The position numbers and the translations under genes are program-made. This document shows, one piece after another, positions 10,470 to 23,891 of a DNA stretch of 64,000 bases. Below the pieces are notes generated by a model. It ran no database searches. It had not been told where the DNA came from and was given only the letters and a program-made list of their open reading frames with translations. The DNA comes from Capitella teleta (taxonomy: Eukaryota; Annelida; Polychaeta; Capitellidae): positions 339,610-403,609 of the forward strand of contig KB311659.1 of the NCBI GenBank assembly GCA_000328365.1. The letters run 5' to 3'. How positions within the stretch are numbered: the stretch's first letter is position 1; each line of letters starts with the position of its first letter.

Positions 10470-13400
10470 CATAGCTTCAACATTGATTCTATTAAGCCGC
10501 CAACCCATTGTTGCTGGCTACGCGTACATTGAATCAGATGCGTTCGTTCAATCACTGTTAGTCACAAACAGTTGTTCAATATGCCCATCCATGCAAGCAG
10601 CAACGAACCGAAGCACAATAGGATGATCATTTGGCAAGGGATGCAGTCACAAACAAATAAGAGCAATAGTTGACGTTCCTGGCATGTGATGGTACCGGAA
10701 CCAAAACGGAGAATGTTCGGTGACTATGAAACAAATGGCCGCGAGTTAACCATTAAATTAAAGAATGGAAGCTGCCATCAGTAGTATGCAAACGGATGTG
10801 GAATGCCATCGGTTTAACTCGATTTGCCTCAATTTTGAAGTCGAATTGCATTGGGAGATGGTGGCCGGGTGGATAAACTACACTGTGCTTCTATCAGCTC
10901 TGACATTTGGTTAACTTCTCAACTTCTGCTCACCTCCTCAAACCTCATAAACTTGTGTTCAGGATTTCGAGGTTAAACAGCAAGGGCCCACGAAGCAAAC
11001 GCACTTCTAAAATCTAAGCTTGTATGAAAGGCAGCATTAAAAACACATTCATATTCGATTGGTTTGTAGATAACTGACACATAACAGGAATGACTAATGC
11101 AACCAATGGAAACTTTCATTTCTGTGACCTTCTCTGTTGAAGTGATCCATCTGCACATTCATTATATTTCGTCGAGTAATTAGGACAATTCACCTGACAA
11201 AAGTAATGCTATCGATCAATCAATCGTTTAATGGGCTTCATGACATGATGACATCGGTTTGATTGAGCTGAATGCTTGCATGATTGTTTCTATGCCTTAC
11301 ATAACAAGGTGGTTTACTGCACGGTTAACATTCTCTGACTAGCAGGTAAATATGAATACAGTTGGCGATTTTATGAAATTAATTTTTTTTTCACTCACAT
11401 GTTTTGCTCGTAAATAGTCCATTTTGTATCATATCTTGAGTCACTTGATGTGACAATCTGTTTTAAGATCAGTCAAACTTAATCATACCTGACAGACTAC
11501 CCGAGGTGAATTACTGTCGCCAACCCTTGAGTTATTATTAAATGGTATGGAGTGACGACCGACTTTCAAAACGCAAGTCTATTATCCATCGGACATTGAC
11601 AACGTTACATTGTTTGCATTGGATGTTTATTGGTTTCGTGTTATTACTAATCAATCAACGCAATAGGAATTGATTAGTATTGCTGGATTAATGAAAGACT
11701 GATGAAGTATACCTCACCTGCCATAAGGTTTCACACACAATGGTAACCCAAACACTGTTTAATCTCCATTCAACATGTGCAGCCAGCTAGTGAGCTAAGG
11801 AGACATCGTCCCCACGCACGCTTAAATTTGCCCGATCGCCAAATGCAATGAGTTTAAAGACTTTAAACACGACACCAAAAATGATATGTGCACAACTTAA
11901 ATGTCTTATTATGAGACAACAATGCAATACTTACGTAGTTATTTTTTCTGTTAAGCATATTTTAAACATTCTGGTGTGCTGCAACTTATCGAATTTCGAT
12001 TCCCTCCGTTTTCTTGCAACCCATGCAAGTCAGGTCTCAAATTTAGCGGGATATTGTGAGAGCAAGCCCACACAATTTATATTGATTTATTCTTTGGTGA
12101 GAGCTTGGACTCAAAATTGATGTTCGAGAAATGCTGGGTAATTGTAATTATTTTAACCATCTTGTTTGGTCTCTCATGCGTTTGTTATGAAGCATCTCCG
12201 AAAAAGGTATTGTTTGGCTGCATAGGTCATTGGAAATTAAAACTACTTCATGGTGAACTAAATAAACTTCACACTAGCTAAGTATATAATGTCATTCTTA
12301 GAGGCTATGTTTTGTGATGTAAAGTAGACGATTAAGAGTTGATTATCAATATAGAGCAACTGTATCTCAGAAAAACTAAAATTATGTGTTTTATGGAGGT
12401 TGCATTTGGTTATGCCTGCTATAACTATGTGTGTTCTACACGTTTATATACCCACCGTGGTAAACAAAGCACCTGCTTTATCCATAAACATATCAGATAC
12501 CAAGGTCATTGGTTATTGCTTATATTGGATTAACGTCGAGTATGATTAGAAATGAAAAAGAAAGAGAAAATTATTGGTAAGCAAAACATTATCACAGTCG
12601 TGCCGCAGACACAAGACGAGAGGCCTTGATTTGACAGTGGGAATAAACAAGAATGTAATTCAGCAAAATGTTGGGGTTTCTTTTATATAATTGAAAGTGA
12701 TTATTGCATGGAACGTGTCTCAGTGAAATGTTGGACCCAAACGGACACCATCCGACAAATTATTGACATTTACACAGAAGTAAATAGCAATGAGTTAGTA
12801 GCATTGGGTAACTGTATGGATACGTGACAAACGATTTCAATATGCATGATTTAGTCACTCGTTTAAGCAATGCTAGCGGACTCACTGACTGTTATAATAC
12901 TGCAGGCCGGCATGGACGGGTGCACCATAGACCCATGGATTGATAATACTTAGTATATTCATTCTTTGGTCACAAATGCCCGCAAGCATAAAAGTTGCAT
13001 CTCTCTCGGGGTGCCACGACTTCTCATCTGGTTTGATGACCCATGAATTACGCGCGATTACATCTCTGTTTTGGGATCTGAAGTCGCATCGCCCAAGGCA
13101 CAGACATCTAGGGCTCAATTAAAGGGTCTCTGTTGGCCCAAGGACGCAATCTCTGGACCTATGCCTTGTTTATTGCTTAGATGGTACACACATTAACCAA
13201 AACACAGCACGTTCGTGGAATAGTGGAATGGTGATATAGACTGCAATTAAGAGTGTTCTTTTGAAAGCGTTGATATTTGTTCTCTGGATGGATCCACGAA
13301 AATTGAAAATTTTGTTTGAGTTCTGAGACAAATTGCTTTTATGTTTTCTCCATTTAGTTACAAATCTTTTGCTTCTCATACATTGGCTGGGACATCTCAA

Positions 13401-13489
13401 TACAATTCTATGTCACTTCGGAAGATTGATCGAGATTCCAAGTTTGAGCCAAACGTGGAATTTGTAATGTTTTTGGCAGTGGGATTATA
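10470..13489. other. Intergenic, no gene recognised
   Basis: AT-rich sequence with scattered short frames. A G+C-richer patch at 12882-13122 is open on both strands, but its frames show no family signature. No SINE or MITE match was found. Confidence 0.4.
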
Positions 13490-13640
13490 CCTTGTTATGC
13501 AATGCTGCCCAACTGCATGACAAGGCAGGGTGCTGTATTGTAATGTCCATAGTTGCCGGCAGGATGAGTATACCTCAGGATTTATTGAAATAAAATAGAG
13601 GGTGACCCCGATTCTGGGTTTCTGCCGTGGCTCTCATATG
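13490..13640 (+). mobile_element. Diverged SINE relic
   Basis: ATGCTGCCCAACTGCATGAC, GGGTGCTGTATTGTAATGTC and CAGGATGAGTATACCTCAGG follow the order and spacing of the 10.1 kb SINE's 3' domain with many substitutions. The head is missing. A 26-base poly-A run at 13700-13725 lies just downstream but is not clearly part of it. Confidence 0.6.
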
Positions 13641-13699
13641 GCACAAACAAGTGTAGGCGGTGACAACGATACAACATCAATTTACGTTTTTTTCCGCTT

Positions 13700-13705
13700 A
13701 AAAAA

Positions 13706-13725
<20 letters not shown>
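13700..13725. repeat. Poly-A run
   Basis: 26 consecutive A bases with an A-rich shoulder to about 13757. Not attached to a recognisable retrocopy. Confidence 0.9.
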
Positions 13726-13736
<11 letters not shown>

Positions 13737-13983
13737 GAATAATGAAGAAAGAAAAACAACCATACGAACAGGACACTGCTTCAAATAATTACTAAAACTG
13801 ACCAGTCCTTATTATAAATCTATCTATTTCTCTTCCTGGCATATTGAATCACTCATATGCAAGCACGATATCGGAGTCATTAAACACATTTGTTCATTCC
13901 ACCACAAGGGAACGCAATCCCCCCCTCCCCCTCATTTTATTATGGTCATATAATTTTGCAACGTGAAGGCAGCTGATATAGAA

Positions 13984-14275
13984 TACAAGGGTTGTTTAAA
14001 AGGTTCTCGGCCTAACACAGAAAGCGTGAACACAGAAAGTTGAAATGTTGCGGAAAAGTGTTACAAGAGGCCACCAAATCAAACGTTTGGCACCCAAAAT
14101 GAGGCTTTGACAGTCATATGGGTAGAAGTGCGCTCAATCACAAAATAGATAAACTGGGGAAATACGATAGCTACGTGTGATCTCGTGAATAGCTGCGCTA
14201 TCTAACCTCCAACTTTCACGTCTCTATTATTGCGTGTTCTATGTTAGGCCGAGAACTTTTCGAACGACCCTCGTA
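13984..14275. mobile_element. Tc1/mariner-type MITE
   Basis: A 288-bp element (13986-14273) is flanked by TA on both sides. Its terminal inverted repeats are about 35 bp or more. The left reads CAAGGGTTGTTTAAAAGGTT and the right, reversed, CGAGGGTCGTTCGAAAAGTT; both continue CTCGGCCTAACA. TA duplication and a GAGGGT-type end that includes TTCTCGGCCTAACA are mariner hallmarks. The interior has no reading frame for a transposase, so it must have been moved by a full-length relative elsewhere. Confidence 0.9.
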
Positions 14276-14854
14276 TTTACAAACAGCCCCTTCTAAATAT
14301 CATAAAAAATATAGGTGAAACATTTTTTTGAGGGTGATTCGTTTCGTAGTTTGCGTCTTCTCATTGTCATTGCCGTATGCAGGAAGATGAGCATGGCCTG
14401 AATTCGCAATGGCATCGGGAAAATTTGCTAGCGGAAATGAACTCTTGCAGGCGGAATGCCAATCGCTGTCTATCAAATGACTGTGCATATCTTTAACTCA
14501 GAGCAGTGAAGGGATACACAATACCAAACATACATGCACAATGCTGTCCTCGCCAAATCTATGACTTTGAATCGAAAGGTTTTGGACATTCAACAAACAT
14601 GGATGAATCTCTATATTTTCAAAAGATACGAACGTATGAGATAACTAAATCAAACGAATTATTCACCACAGAATGTCTTTTCATTTACACTATAACCCAT
14701 TCCCACGCCATCTTCTCTCATATTCATCAACTCATTCAATAGCCTCATTTTCAAAAAGAATCAAATCTCATTTCATCAATCAATATTCATATCAATGTTT
14801 AATAGAAAACTGCTATGTCTGCAATAACCAAAATTAATATCCTATCAATAGTTC

Positions 14855-15170
14855 TCTCTCCCTCTCATGCTCGTCTCATATCATTATCATCATGAATATC
14901 ATTATCATTTCATCATCCCCCGGGGTGGCCAGCGCGAAAACGGACACTTGTTGTGCCTTAGCCTGGTCTCCCTGCATCATCATACTATCATCATCATCAT
15001 TACTACCATTAGTCTGCACCGGAAGAAAAAAGAAAAAAAAAAAAAAAAAGAAGAAAAAAAAATATTTTTTAATTTATTATTATTTTTTTCTCCCCGCTTA
15101 ATTCACATTGATGTATGTTGTTGTTAAATAAATGATTTCTCTCTCTCTCTCTCTCTCTATAACATAATGC
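14855..15170 (+). repeat. CAT-rich, poly-A and TC-rich low-complexity cluster
   Basis: CAT/ATC-rich words occur at about 14884-15010. An A-rich run at about 15021-15062 and a T-rich stretch follow. After that come GTTGTTAAATAAATGATTTC, which contains an AATAAA, and a (CT)n run at about 15140-15158. The AATAAA plus simple tail resembles the 3' end of a LINE or of a transcript, but no coding sequence precedes it, so only the low complexity is certain. Confidence 0.5.
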
Positions 15171-15689
15171 GTCTAATGAAAACCTTTTGAGATTTGATGC
15201 ATTTATGTTATCTAGCGACTAACGCCAAATGTTTTTCTATATCGTGTATAACTACCCGAACTCTATCACAGACTGTTATGCTCTAACAGTGTTAAAATGA
15301 GGTTTGTCATTTCATGCACTTGATTTATTTTACGGATCTGCTCTCCGAGATTCTTTCGTTTGGGTTATCTCGCCACTACTTAGCGGAAATGCCTGCATGA
15401 AATATTATGTTTGTCAAATCACAATAGGCCAACAGCCTTAGACCCCTCCATAATTATGATCACTCATATTCACTTCTTCTGTCGTTTTACCGTTATAGTA
15501 TGGATTGGTCCGTCAATATGCGTCCCTCAATAAGTACATATATGACCTCAACACATTCCAAAGATGACCGTGGGATTGCAAATGCCCAATTTGAATGCAA
15601 GGCTGCACAAATGCAACCTGATAAGGATAAATGTTTCAATAGATGTACTTATTATGATCTACGAGTCCACTCTCACCAGGGTGGCCAAG

Positions 15690-16000
15690 GAGCCGAGCTC
15701 TATCACCATTGCGTCTGCTACCTTTATTGCCATTACGGCACACTGTAGCACCACGTGGTTCTATGCACTTAGCAAGCGATTCACAGACACACTCAGTAAC
15801 ATTGCTGGCCAGATGGCCTGGAAGATGCCGGTGACTTTTTTGTACACTTCCGTAGTTTTTATGCACTAAGGATGAACCATCCTATTCATTTCATCATCTT
15901 TTTGCCAAGGGCATGACTACTTTTACCTGAGAACGTCAACCCCAAACCTTTGCAACTAATTGGACGATATTATGGACTCAGTAGCTCAATGCCACTTATA
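15690..16000 (-). repeat. Diverged inverted copy of the 36/42 kb repeat
   Basis: Reverse-complementing the core at 36148-36566 aligns it with this stretch. Shared, in order, are CCACGTGG, CACTTAGC, AGATGGC followed by TGGAA, TGACTTTTT, GTTTTTATG and CATTTCATCATC. Small indels break every frame, so the match is at DNA level. It is clearly older than the pair at 36 and 42 kb. Confidence 0.65.
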
Positions 16001-16834
16001 GTTGCATGTTTTTTTTTTACCAACCAGTACAATTTGCCCCTGCGTCCACCCCTACAGTGAATGATAAAAAACTGGACCCGCGGTTATCTCAATGAAATGG
16101 TGGACTGTATGGATTGTGTGAGCCCAATAATAGAACTCATTTGGTGCAGCTTTTACCAGGTGCTTTTCATGACAGACGGGTGGTGTTATCACGCAATGTT
16201 TGTCCGTGGGTGCTGTCACGACTCGACAAACGACGCCCATATTGCTCTTTTGTGTCAAACTCAACCAGAGTAGCATACCTGAATCTCGACTCACAGGAAG
16301 AAATAGTATCCAAAACAAAAGTTAGCTTTTTGGTTATGTGTTGAGACATACATGTGTCGAAAAATCGTGATATTCGACTGGGATATTGATACCTTTGGTG
16401 AAACACCAACCGTCAATGACATATCCATTGTCCAGAAAGGTATATAGATTGCATGATTATTCAGCAGGGAGCTATCCATCTCACATTTATATTCCTACGT
16501 AGAGGGTTCAGGGCCATATTTCAAAGCTGAGCTATTCATCAGCAGCATCTGGCTGATGGAAATGAAATTAACAATAACCGTTTGTCCTTTTAGCTGTATG
16601 TCACAAAACCATGGAACATCCATCAACGGGGGAAGTATATTGGAAAGTACTACATAGGTTACCATCCAGGGTTGTATCAACATGCAGCGTAATCTAAGAT
16701 AAAACATCAACAAGCGGACCAAAGAATTGTCAATTAAATGGCACTCTCTCAGTCCCTCAGTGGATGCATCTAAACACATCTCCATACCATACCGAGTATA
16801 ATAGTAAAAATTTAACTTTAAAGTTAGCAGAATC
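16001..16834. other. Intergenic, nothing recognised
   Basis: Several overlapping frames are open on both strands (for example 16495-16836 minus), but none shows a family signature or credible splice sites. Confidence 0.35.
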
Positions 16835-17266
16835 ATGAGAGGGTTGAAACGGGCGATGACATTATTATATAATGGTTTGCATATATTATTTGAACATAAT
16901 GTAAGAACTGATACTTTTAAATTTTTTTTTTTTAACCGTGTTTGTTACTCATGGAATATTTTACCTGTCAATATTAGAAACTCACCTACTATTTCTATTT
17001 TTTTATTTCTCCAAATTGGATTATCATTTTAATGTTTTTAACTCTTGCACCATGACGTCATTTTGTAGATGCTCTGGTTTTTACCATTTCACTTGATCGT
17101 TTTTAATTCACATGACAATACTATTTTCACTTCATAATCAATTTTATTTATTTTCATTATACTTTTTTTCACCAGATTTACTTTTTGATGTAAAAAATTG
17201 TTTGTGGCTCATGCCTTATATTGTTCAGTGTTGTCGTTTTTTTATGGCTTGAATTAAAAAAAAAAA
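16835..17266 (+). mobile_element. LINE 3' end (ORF2 C-terminus plus 3' UTR)
   Basis: The frame reads RVCYSWNILPVNIRNSPTIS. This is the RxWNxLPxxIRNSxS word found at the C-terminal end of CR1/L2/Jockey-type LINE reverse-transcriptase proteins, just before a FKxxLKxFL tail. Here the homopolymer TTTTTTT shortly afterwards shifts the frame, and FSKLDYHF appears in another frame, so the copy is dead. About 200 bp of AT-rich 3' UTR ends in an A12 run at about 17257-17268. Everything upstream of the C-terminus is missing, as in most LINE insertions. The clade cannot be fixed from so short a piece. Confidence 0.7.
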
Positions 17267-18201
17267 AAGAAGCCATATTTGGTTGTGTCCACTTCGACTT
17301 TTCTAGAGTCTGTTTGGTGTGCATGACGTTATTTGTATAGAGTGGGGTGCCCTTCTGGTAGATCGGAAAAAAAAATGTCCTCTTTCTGGTAACATGTTCA
17401 TGCAGTGGTTCTGTGTGATAATGTGTTTATTACAGTGAACGACACACTTGTGTACACTGGAAGGAAAATTATAATGAACATGCCTTTCAATGAGCCAGCA
17501 TCATTTATGGATTCGATTATAATTGAAAAGGTTTTTCATAATAATTTAATTATTTGAATTAACGCAATTTTGATGCAGGCTGTTGAGTCTTTTCTCACAA
17601 AGATAACAATATATAGAGGCTGGCAGCTGGCTTCATCAATTCAGAAGCGTGCTTTACGCACTCATATTAATAATTGATATTCAGTAAATAATCATAATTA
17701 TATACGATGAACTTATATATTGTACCCAACAAATTATTACAATAATCTCATCATTGAATTACATATTTCAGTCTGATAATACAGTTTGCTGAGTTCACTA
17801 ACACCAGGATATCAGGTGAGTTCACTGACATTAATCAAAATCAACTCAAAGTTATTTCTATGATGAACAAACATTGCATCCAATCTATCATAAGGTATTT
17901 CCTTATGCTCAATCATTAGGCCTGTAATGTAGCTTTTAAAGCATGCAAACATTGTCGCCCATGGATCATTCATTTTCACGACAAGAAGATTGATCGACCT
18001 AAACAATTAGATTTGGTGTTTGGCCCTTATAGCAATGATAACCAGCCGGAATCTAGTAGGTTGACCATGACAGTTATGACCGTGTTATGCACATAAATGG
18101 ACACAAATGGACGATGCTTTGGAGTTAATTATGGTTAATATATACATGTGGTGTCTGTATGACTACAGACTTAATTTTATTTAATGAATTATATTCCATC
18201 A
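17267..18201. other. Intergenic, nothing recognised
   Basis: AT-rich sequence. No gene, repeat ends or shared words with other parts of the window were seen. Confidence 0.4.
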
Positions 18202-18202
18202 A

Positions 18203-18299
<97 letters not shown>
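18202..18299. repeat. (ATC)n microsatellite
   Basis: About 32 uninterrupted ATC units. All frames through it are open by nature of the repeat (Ile, His or Ser forward; Met, Asp or Asn-like homopolymers on the reverse), so these frames are not evidence of genes. Confidence 0.95.
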
Positions 18300-20528
18300 G
18301 GTATCGTCACTATGAAAGGTAAAACCTACATAATTCCATCTGAAGTGCATCACAGCGGCTGAGCCCCTTTCTGTTGGATTAATCTGATAATGCGCCTCAC
18401 GTTTCAAGTGTATAATTTACTTGAGTAACTTCTTGGAATGCACTAAATATGTAAAACCTGCTCAGTTCACAGACTAATGCTTAAACTTGTTCACGGAATC
18501 TTCCGGTAGTCATCAATCGTTCCTTGTTATATTATAATTTTTGGGTAAAAGTAATCCCATCAGAGAGCATTACTGAAACGATAGATGCTTCGCTGTCGGC
18601 ATTCTTGACAGCTCATTACCTGTGCTATGAATACATAACCTGTTTTATTTCATGAGTTTATGTCATGACGAATAGGACATGCTAAAACAAGATCAGCAGG
18701 CCATTAAAATGTCATCTTAGTTCTTATATCTAGGTCAATGTCTCTTCGCTGGACCCACGTACTCGCCAGAGGTCGAATCGCATAGTAGTGATTCAGTTCA
18801 GTAATTATATTAACTTGGAGGAACCAGGGAGAAAGCACTTTCAATCGCGTGGTTCAACGAGACTCTCATTAACGGGATTGTATTAAGTTTAATACTTTGA
18901 ATTGCACATATGTAGGAAGGCATGCCGTGGTATGCCATTACAATGTTAAACTGTGTAGTATTCAGTCTATTCGGTATTATCCATACTTTGATGTTCGTTA
19001 ATGCATTGCTAGATGTGCAATGTTAATAGCATGTACACTGGTGACATAATGGGTTGCTACCATATTTTCATCTTAGCGCCGATATACAATATCCTATGTA
19101 AATAGTTATTTAGAGAGATTTATGTGTTAGCACTGTCCTATGGTTCTTTATTGGCAATGGAGCTTAGAATCAGACGATATTCCTGGTCGCAACTCGCTAA
19201 TTTAATGTCCTCCCGATTCATTATTCATTCGGTCTATTCCAAAGAATTGTTGACGATACTTTTGCTCGCCTTCAAAATGGCATTTCCATTTGTAAATTTA
19301 ACGCATCTTGTAAAGGCAACTTGTGGACATTATGTCTGGGTGTTTCAGCGGCGTAGCATATAGATGTTCACGAGCATCCATATGCGGTGACAAACTAAGA
19401 TGTCTACCCCTTCATACCAATCGTGTTCCAGAACGCGAGAACCATAAAATGCATAAGTGATTAAACTATTTAAAAAGGACACCTTATTGTAACCCGAAGG
19501 ACTTGTCTATACATTTGTGTTAGAGTGCGTCGAATTAGACTGGTAAATATCACATTTACTGAGCTGTTTACCTGTGTGATGCCTACACATTCTAAGTACT
19601 AGTTATGCCACTCCTTTCAGTTCGGATCAACATAAATCCCATAGAAATACTATAGGATCAGAAAGTGACACATGTAGTGAACTGAAATGGGTGGCATGGC
19701 TACGTTGCTATAATTAACTGGAACGAAGATCATTAGTACCACGCGAGAAGTAATGTGACGCAATTTCAAACTATTCATTGGGCTTCTAAAGTTCTATTTC
19801 GTGAATGCATAACTTGTGATACCATACTCCTACGCCCCTGGTGAGTTTGCAATTGTAATGATTATTTTGATTCCATCAATGGGCGTCCCTTTCTTTTGAC
19901 TTGTTGCCTGTTAAGAAGACAAGGAAGGACGCATTCAATGAACTCGCGCACGATGTTCAAATCTAGCTTCCTTGCATACATGTTGGCTATGTTTTTTTTT
20001 ACACTTTTGAACATAGTCTATGAATTACATGTAGTATCGAACGCCAAATGCATTATGGCTCTAACATACGGTACATTCTTCAGCTCCAAACTCTCTACAA
20101 GTGTGTAATGAATGGGTTAATTCTTGGAATCGATCAATTCCGGCCAGTCTCTTTTCAAAAATTAACAACAAAGTCATTATCTTGATGTTGTTTAAAGCTC
20201 ATAGACAAGACAGGAAAACATAACATGCGTGCAGAAACATTGGAGACATACCCTAAGTCTACCTTACTTGAGGCATTCAATGACGTGCTTCGAACTCATT
20301 CCATGTATAATTGGTGCTGATTTCGATGTAAGTGGGTATGTTTTGCTTTGTTTTTTGTTTGTTTTACATGACGGTGGCTGAGTTACTTGGTTTTTGTGCC
20401 ATGAGGTATTTAATTGGGCGTTGTAAGTAAAAGTCAATTGCTAGCGACTCACCACTGTGCAATTTTATGAACGCCTCTGTCTATGTGAGAGGGTCTGTGT
20501 GTGACCACGGTATTACATTATCAATTAC
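18300..20528. other. Intergenic, nothing recognised
   Basis: Unique AT-rich sequence. A 79-codon frame at 19124-19363 and a 70-codon frame at 19896-20108 have no recognisable features. Confidence 0.4.
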
Positions 20529-21229
20529 GAGATGGGTGAGAACTAACTGAATTTTAAGTGATGTTCTATTGACTCATAGCACCAATAGATCCCGTCCCAA
20601 AAACACCATGCCTAGATGCAAGCGTAAGGAAATAATGCATTCCGAATATCGGGGTTAGCATTGGGCCTATGAGAGAATGGCTTCCATTACGAAGTATAGG
20701 AGGCAAACGTCAGCTGAGGGCTTGCCGTGATTGGTCCCGTTCCCCTCCTGAAGCTATCGATTTCAACCAATCAGAGCAGATCATCTTCGCCATAAAATGA
20801 CATGTTTGTTGTTTACGAAACGAAAGCGCATGCGTGGTGCACTCTGGCTGACCTTTTATTGTTTCAGGATGAAAAACCATGGTAGGTGTCCTAGAAAATC
20901 GCTTTTAAAATAAGAAAAATAGCGAAAAAAAAAAAAAAATATTTTCACGCCTGACTGGTGGCAAAATGATTATTCTATCTATTTCCGAAAAGAAAATAAA
21001 AAATATCCAGGGGTTTAGTCGCAGGACACGCTGATATGACGAGGCCCATTGTAAAAGATGGGGAACTCGGTGTTTCATCACAGCTCCTGACGTCACGCCT
21101 AATTAGCAATATATCTCCCGCGAAATCGTTAGGGATGATATTCCTTATGTGGTCCAGGCATGGAAATCATTTTTGGTGCATCAAATAACGACTCAAAGTC
21201 CATTTTTAACCAGTTCTCTCTCCCTTTAA
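20529..21229 (-). mobile_element. TTAA-flanked MITE, copy 2 (inverted)
   Basis: The reverse complement of the element at 2040-2733 along its whole length. The right boundary is sharp: TCTCTCCCT is followed by TTAA at 21226-21229. The left boundary at about 20529 is decayed (ATTACGAGATGGGTGAG, where TTAA then AGGGATGGG is expected). TGACGTCA is retained at 21088-21095 and GCGCATGCG near 20826. Substitutions and a poly-A expansion at about 20926-20938 separate the copies, so they are independent, moderately old insertions. Confidence 0.8.
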
Positions 21230-23891
21230 ATTTAAATTCCTTTCAATATCGTAAACTTCTAAATGGCATCAATTGTGCTGGCACTAACACCATGAGACTG
21301 AAAAAGATTTAGCTCCACCAGATGTGCAGTTATTAATAGAATATTCGCTCGCTTCTACAACCACATCGCGTGAGTAAAATCAAATTATATTGTTCTTTTT
21401 TAATATTATAGACATTCACAATTGAAAAATGAAAACCTGCAACATCCACAATAAAACACTTGTAAAATACACAAATCCTTGAAGCTGCCCGAAGAAAATG
21501 CCAGAACGCACTTTGCATGGGCAACTGCATCCTGAATGACCTCAGCCGGACGCAGAACCCACAAAGCAAATGGATTGCAGTGCCATCAATGGGTCGACCT
21601 TAGCGAGAACATTCATCCATTATACAAATTGCAATATTGTGGTTTTGCATTGTTACTTGTGAACTCGCTTTGGTACTGACTTGGCTTGACCTCCAATAGA
21701 GTGACGTCGCATCAGTTTTAGCATATAGCATTGTGCTGTACTTCATAGTATGTTGTGTATTTCAATTCTTTACAACAATATTTACAGCACAAGACAGTGA
21801 CAACCCTTGACTCATTTTAGTGCAGTGTAATGAACAATGAGATTGATCAAATATTTATTAGGACTCAAGTTAATATCAAAAATCTCCCTTCTTAAGACTG
21901 GTTCTTCATTGTGAATATGCATTTGAGTTATACCTAGATATAGCTGACAGTCAAAAAAGTCCAGCTATTGTATTTAAAACAAAAACAAAAAAAAAAAAAA
22001 AAAAAATTAATCATCTATCTGTGTTATTGCTGTGTGCCCGTTTTAGTGGGTTGGCTGATGTCATACCCCGACCATTCATTTTTATAGCAATACGAAAAAT
22101 ATGTCGCATATAAAACGCAATACACCTTGTTCTCTGATAACTCAATCATAGATATTGGACTATCATCAATCTACTTATGGACTATTGTTAGACGCAAAAA
22201 AGGGTGGGCGGATTTATGCAGGATCAGCCAGCAAAGAAAACCACAATGGATGTTCTGACGTTGATATATGAAGCAAGGGTGGCAGTTTCAGCTGCTCAAT
22301 GAGCCAAAAATGGAGGGAGACTGGTGTATTCCATTGTCGTGGACCTCACGATAAGACAAAACTGTAGCATAACCAAGGCTGACTAAATCTATGCAAAACC
22401 AGGAGTGTATTATTCTTTGTACATACTATTTATGACTTTACTCTTGAATTTTCCGCGCGGGGCTACAATTACAGCGATTTAACGTCGACCAATTGAAATT
22501 ATATTATGTATTCAATATAACCCTTCTCGTGCAAGCCGAATAAACACGACTTGAGGCATGATGCTAGCATTATGATATGAGAGAAACAGCATGGGCTGGG
22601 TTCTATCCCTACATTTAAATCAGGCGTCCTAAGGCTTCATAATACTCTTTGTAGAAGATATGTTATGACATTATAGTGCGTACTTGTTGGTGGTTCAAAT
22701 TATCAGTTGCGCAACATCACATGAACGATACATACATTTTATTCTTTTTAGGCTCTTTACCGTGCCGTGTGAGCACTAACTCAACATCAGTCGTATACAC
22801 AGCTGAATAATTATTATATTCATCAGGCGGAAGACTGTCATGGCATTCAAATGCGGATTTTGTCATGTTATGGATTGCTATTGAAAACTCACCAATCCAT
22901 AATTTATAACTCACGATTATTGTGGTGATTGTGAAAGTCTGCTGGGAAAATTCCAAGAAATGATAAATTGCAATCCACTCGCGAGCAAGAATTCGTACAT
23001 ATTGGTTTACTTACACATTGGTCACTAGGCGTTTGATATCATGTCGATGAATGTGAATAAATACATACACATCTCCGGTGTCTGACAAACGCCACGTGTT
23101 GCAAAAATCGTGCTTATCAAAACCCACCTTTAGTGAGGTCATTTCAAAGAGCACTGCTGCCCCTCTACCTAGCAATAAGAACGTGTTTGATGTGAATTGG
23201 ATGGAGACGGATTTCTTTCATTTGCAAGTGGTCAGGGCAGCAAAGGTCAAGCCATTTCCTGAGCGTTAACAAGGATTCAGATAACGAGGCAGTGAAACGC
23301 AATCGCGTGCAGCAACTCTAAGTACCTGTCACACATGCAGCCTCTCTGCTCTTACCTCGATCATTGACCTTCGTGTTAGAGCATCATTTCAACGAAATGT
23401 GACGGTATATAGGTCATGAAGGAGAGAGATAGGTGGATGTTACCTGCACTGAGTGATGATTGCAGGTATGTGGAAGCAAATATACTGATGATGTCACCTA
23501 TCTCCAAATCGATTCAAACACAGGCTACACCTGCAAAACAGGCATCTTGAGAGACGATGGTTGGTATGCATCGTTGCTTATTAATTGATTATTTATATTT
23601 TAGCCATACACAATGCCAAAAGAAGAAAAACACTATGTCATGGAACGCAAACGAACAGAATGGCGAACAAAATAATTATTTGAAAAAAAAAAAAAAAATA
23701 ATAATAATAAAAATTGAGCTGCTTAATGAATTCATTAATGAATTGTTAAGAATGCAAAAAAAAAAAAAAAAAAAAAAAATTCATAATAGTAATATTCAGC
23801 TTTCAGTTTAAAATAAACTGAGGAGAGAGCGAAACGATACTGGTTGAATTCTAACACGAACAACATTCATTACATTGTAAATATGGATCTC
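21230..23891. other. Intergenic, no gene recognised
   Basis: AT-rich sequence with A-rich runs at about 21987-22006, 23682-23698 and 23756-23778. A frame at 23078-23269 (ends ...VVRAAKVKPFPER) has fair composition but no splice support or family signature. Confidence 0.4.

Noticed and set aside
12882-13118. A minus-strand frame containing ILSIINPWVYG, like the NPxxY motif of receptor TM7, a possible missing half of the 51 kb GPCR
   Set aside because: The residues before it are charged and not membrane-like, there is no TM6 motif, and it lies about 37 kb away. The match looks like chance.
18125-18407. Frames encoding long poly-Ile, poly-Met and poly-Asp
   Set aside because: They are translations of the (ATC)n microsatellite with no coding sequence on either side.
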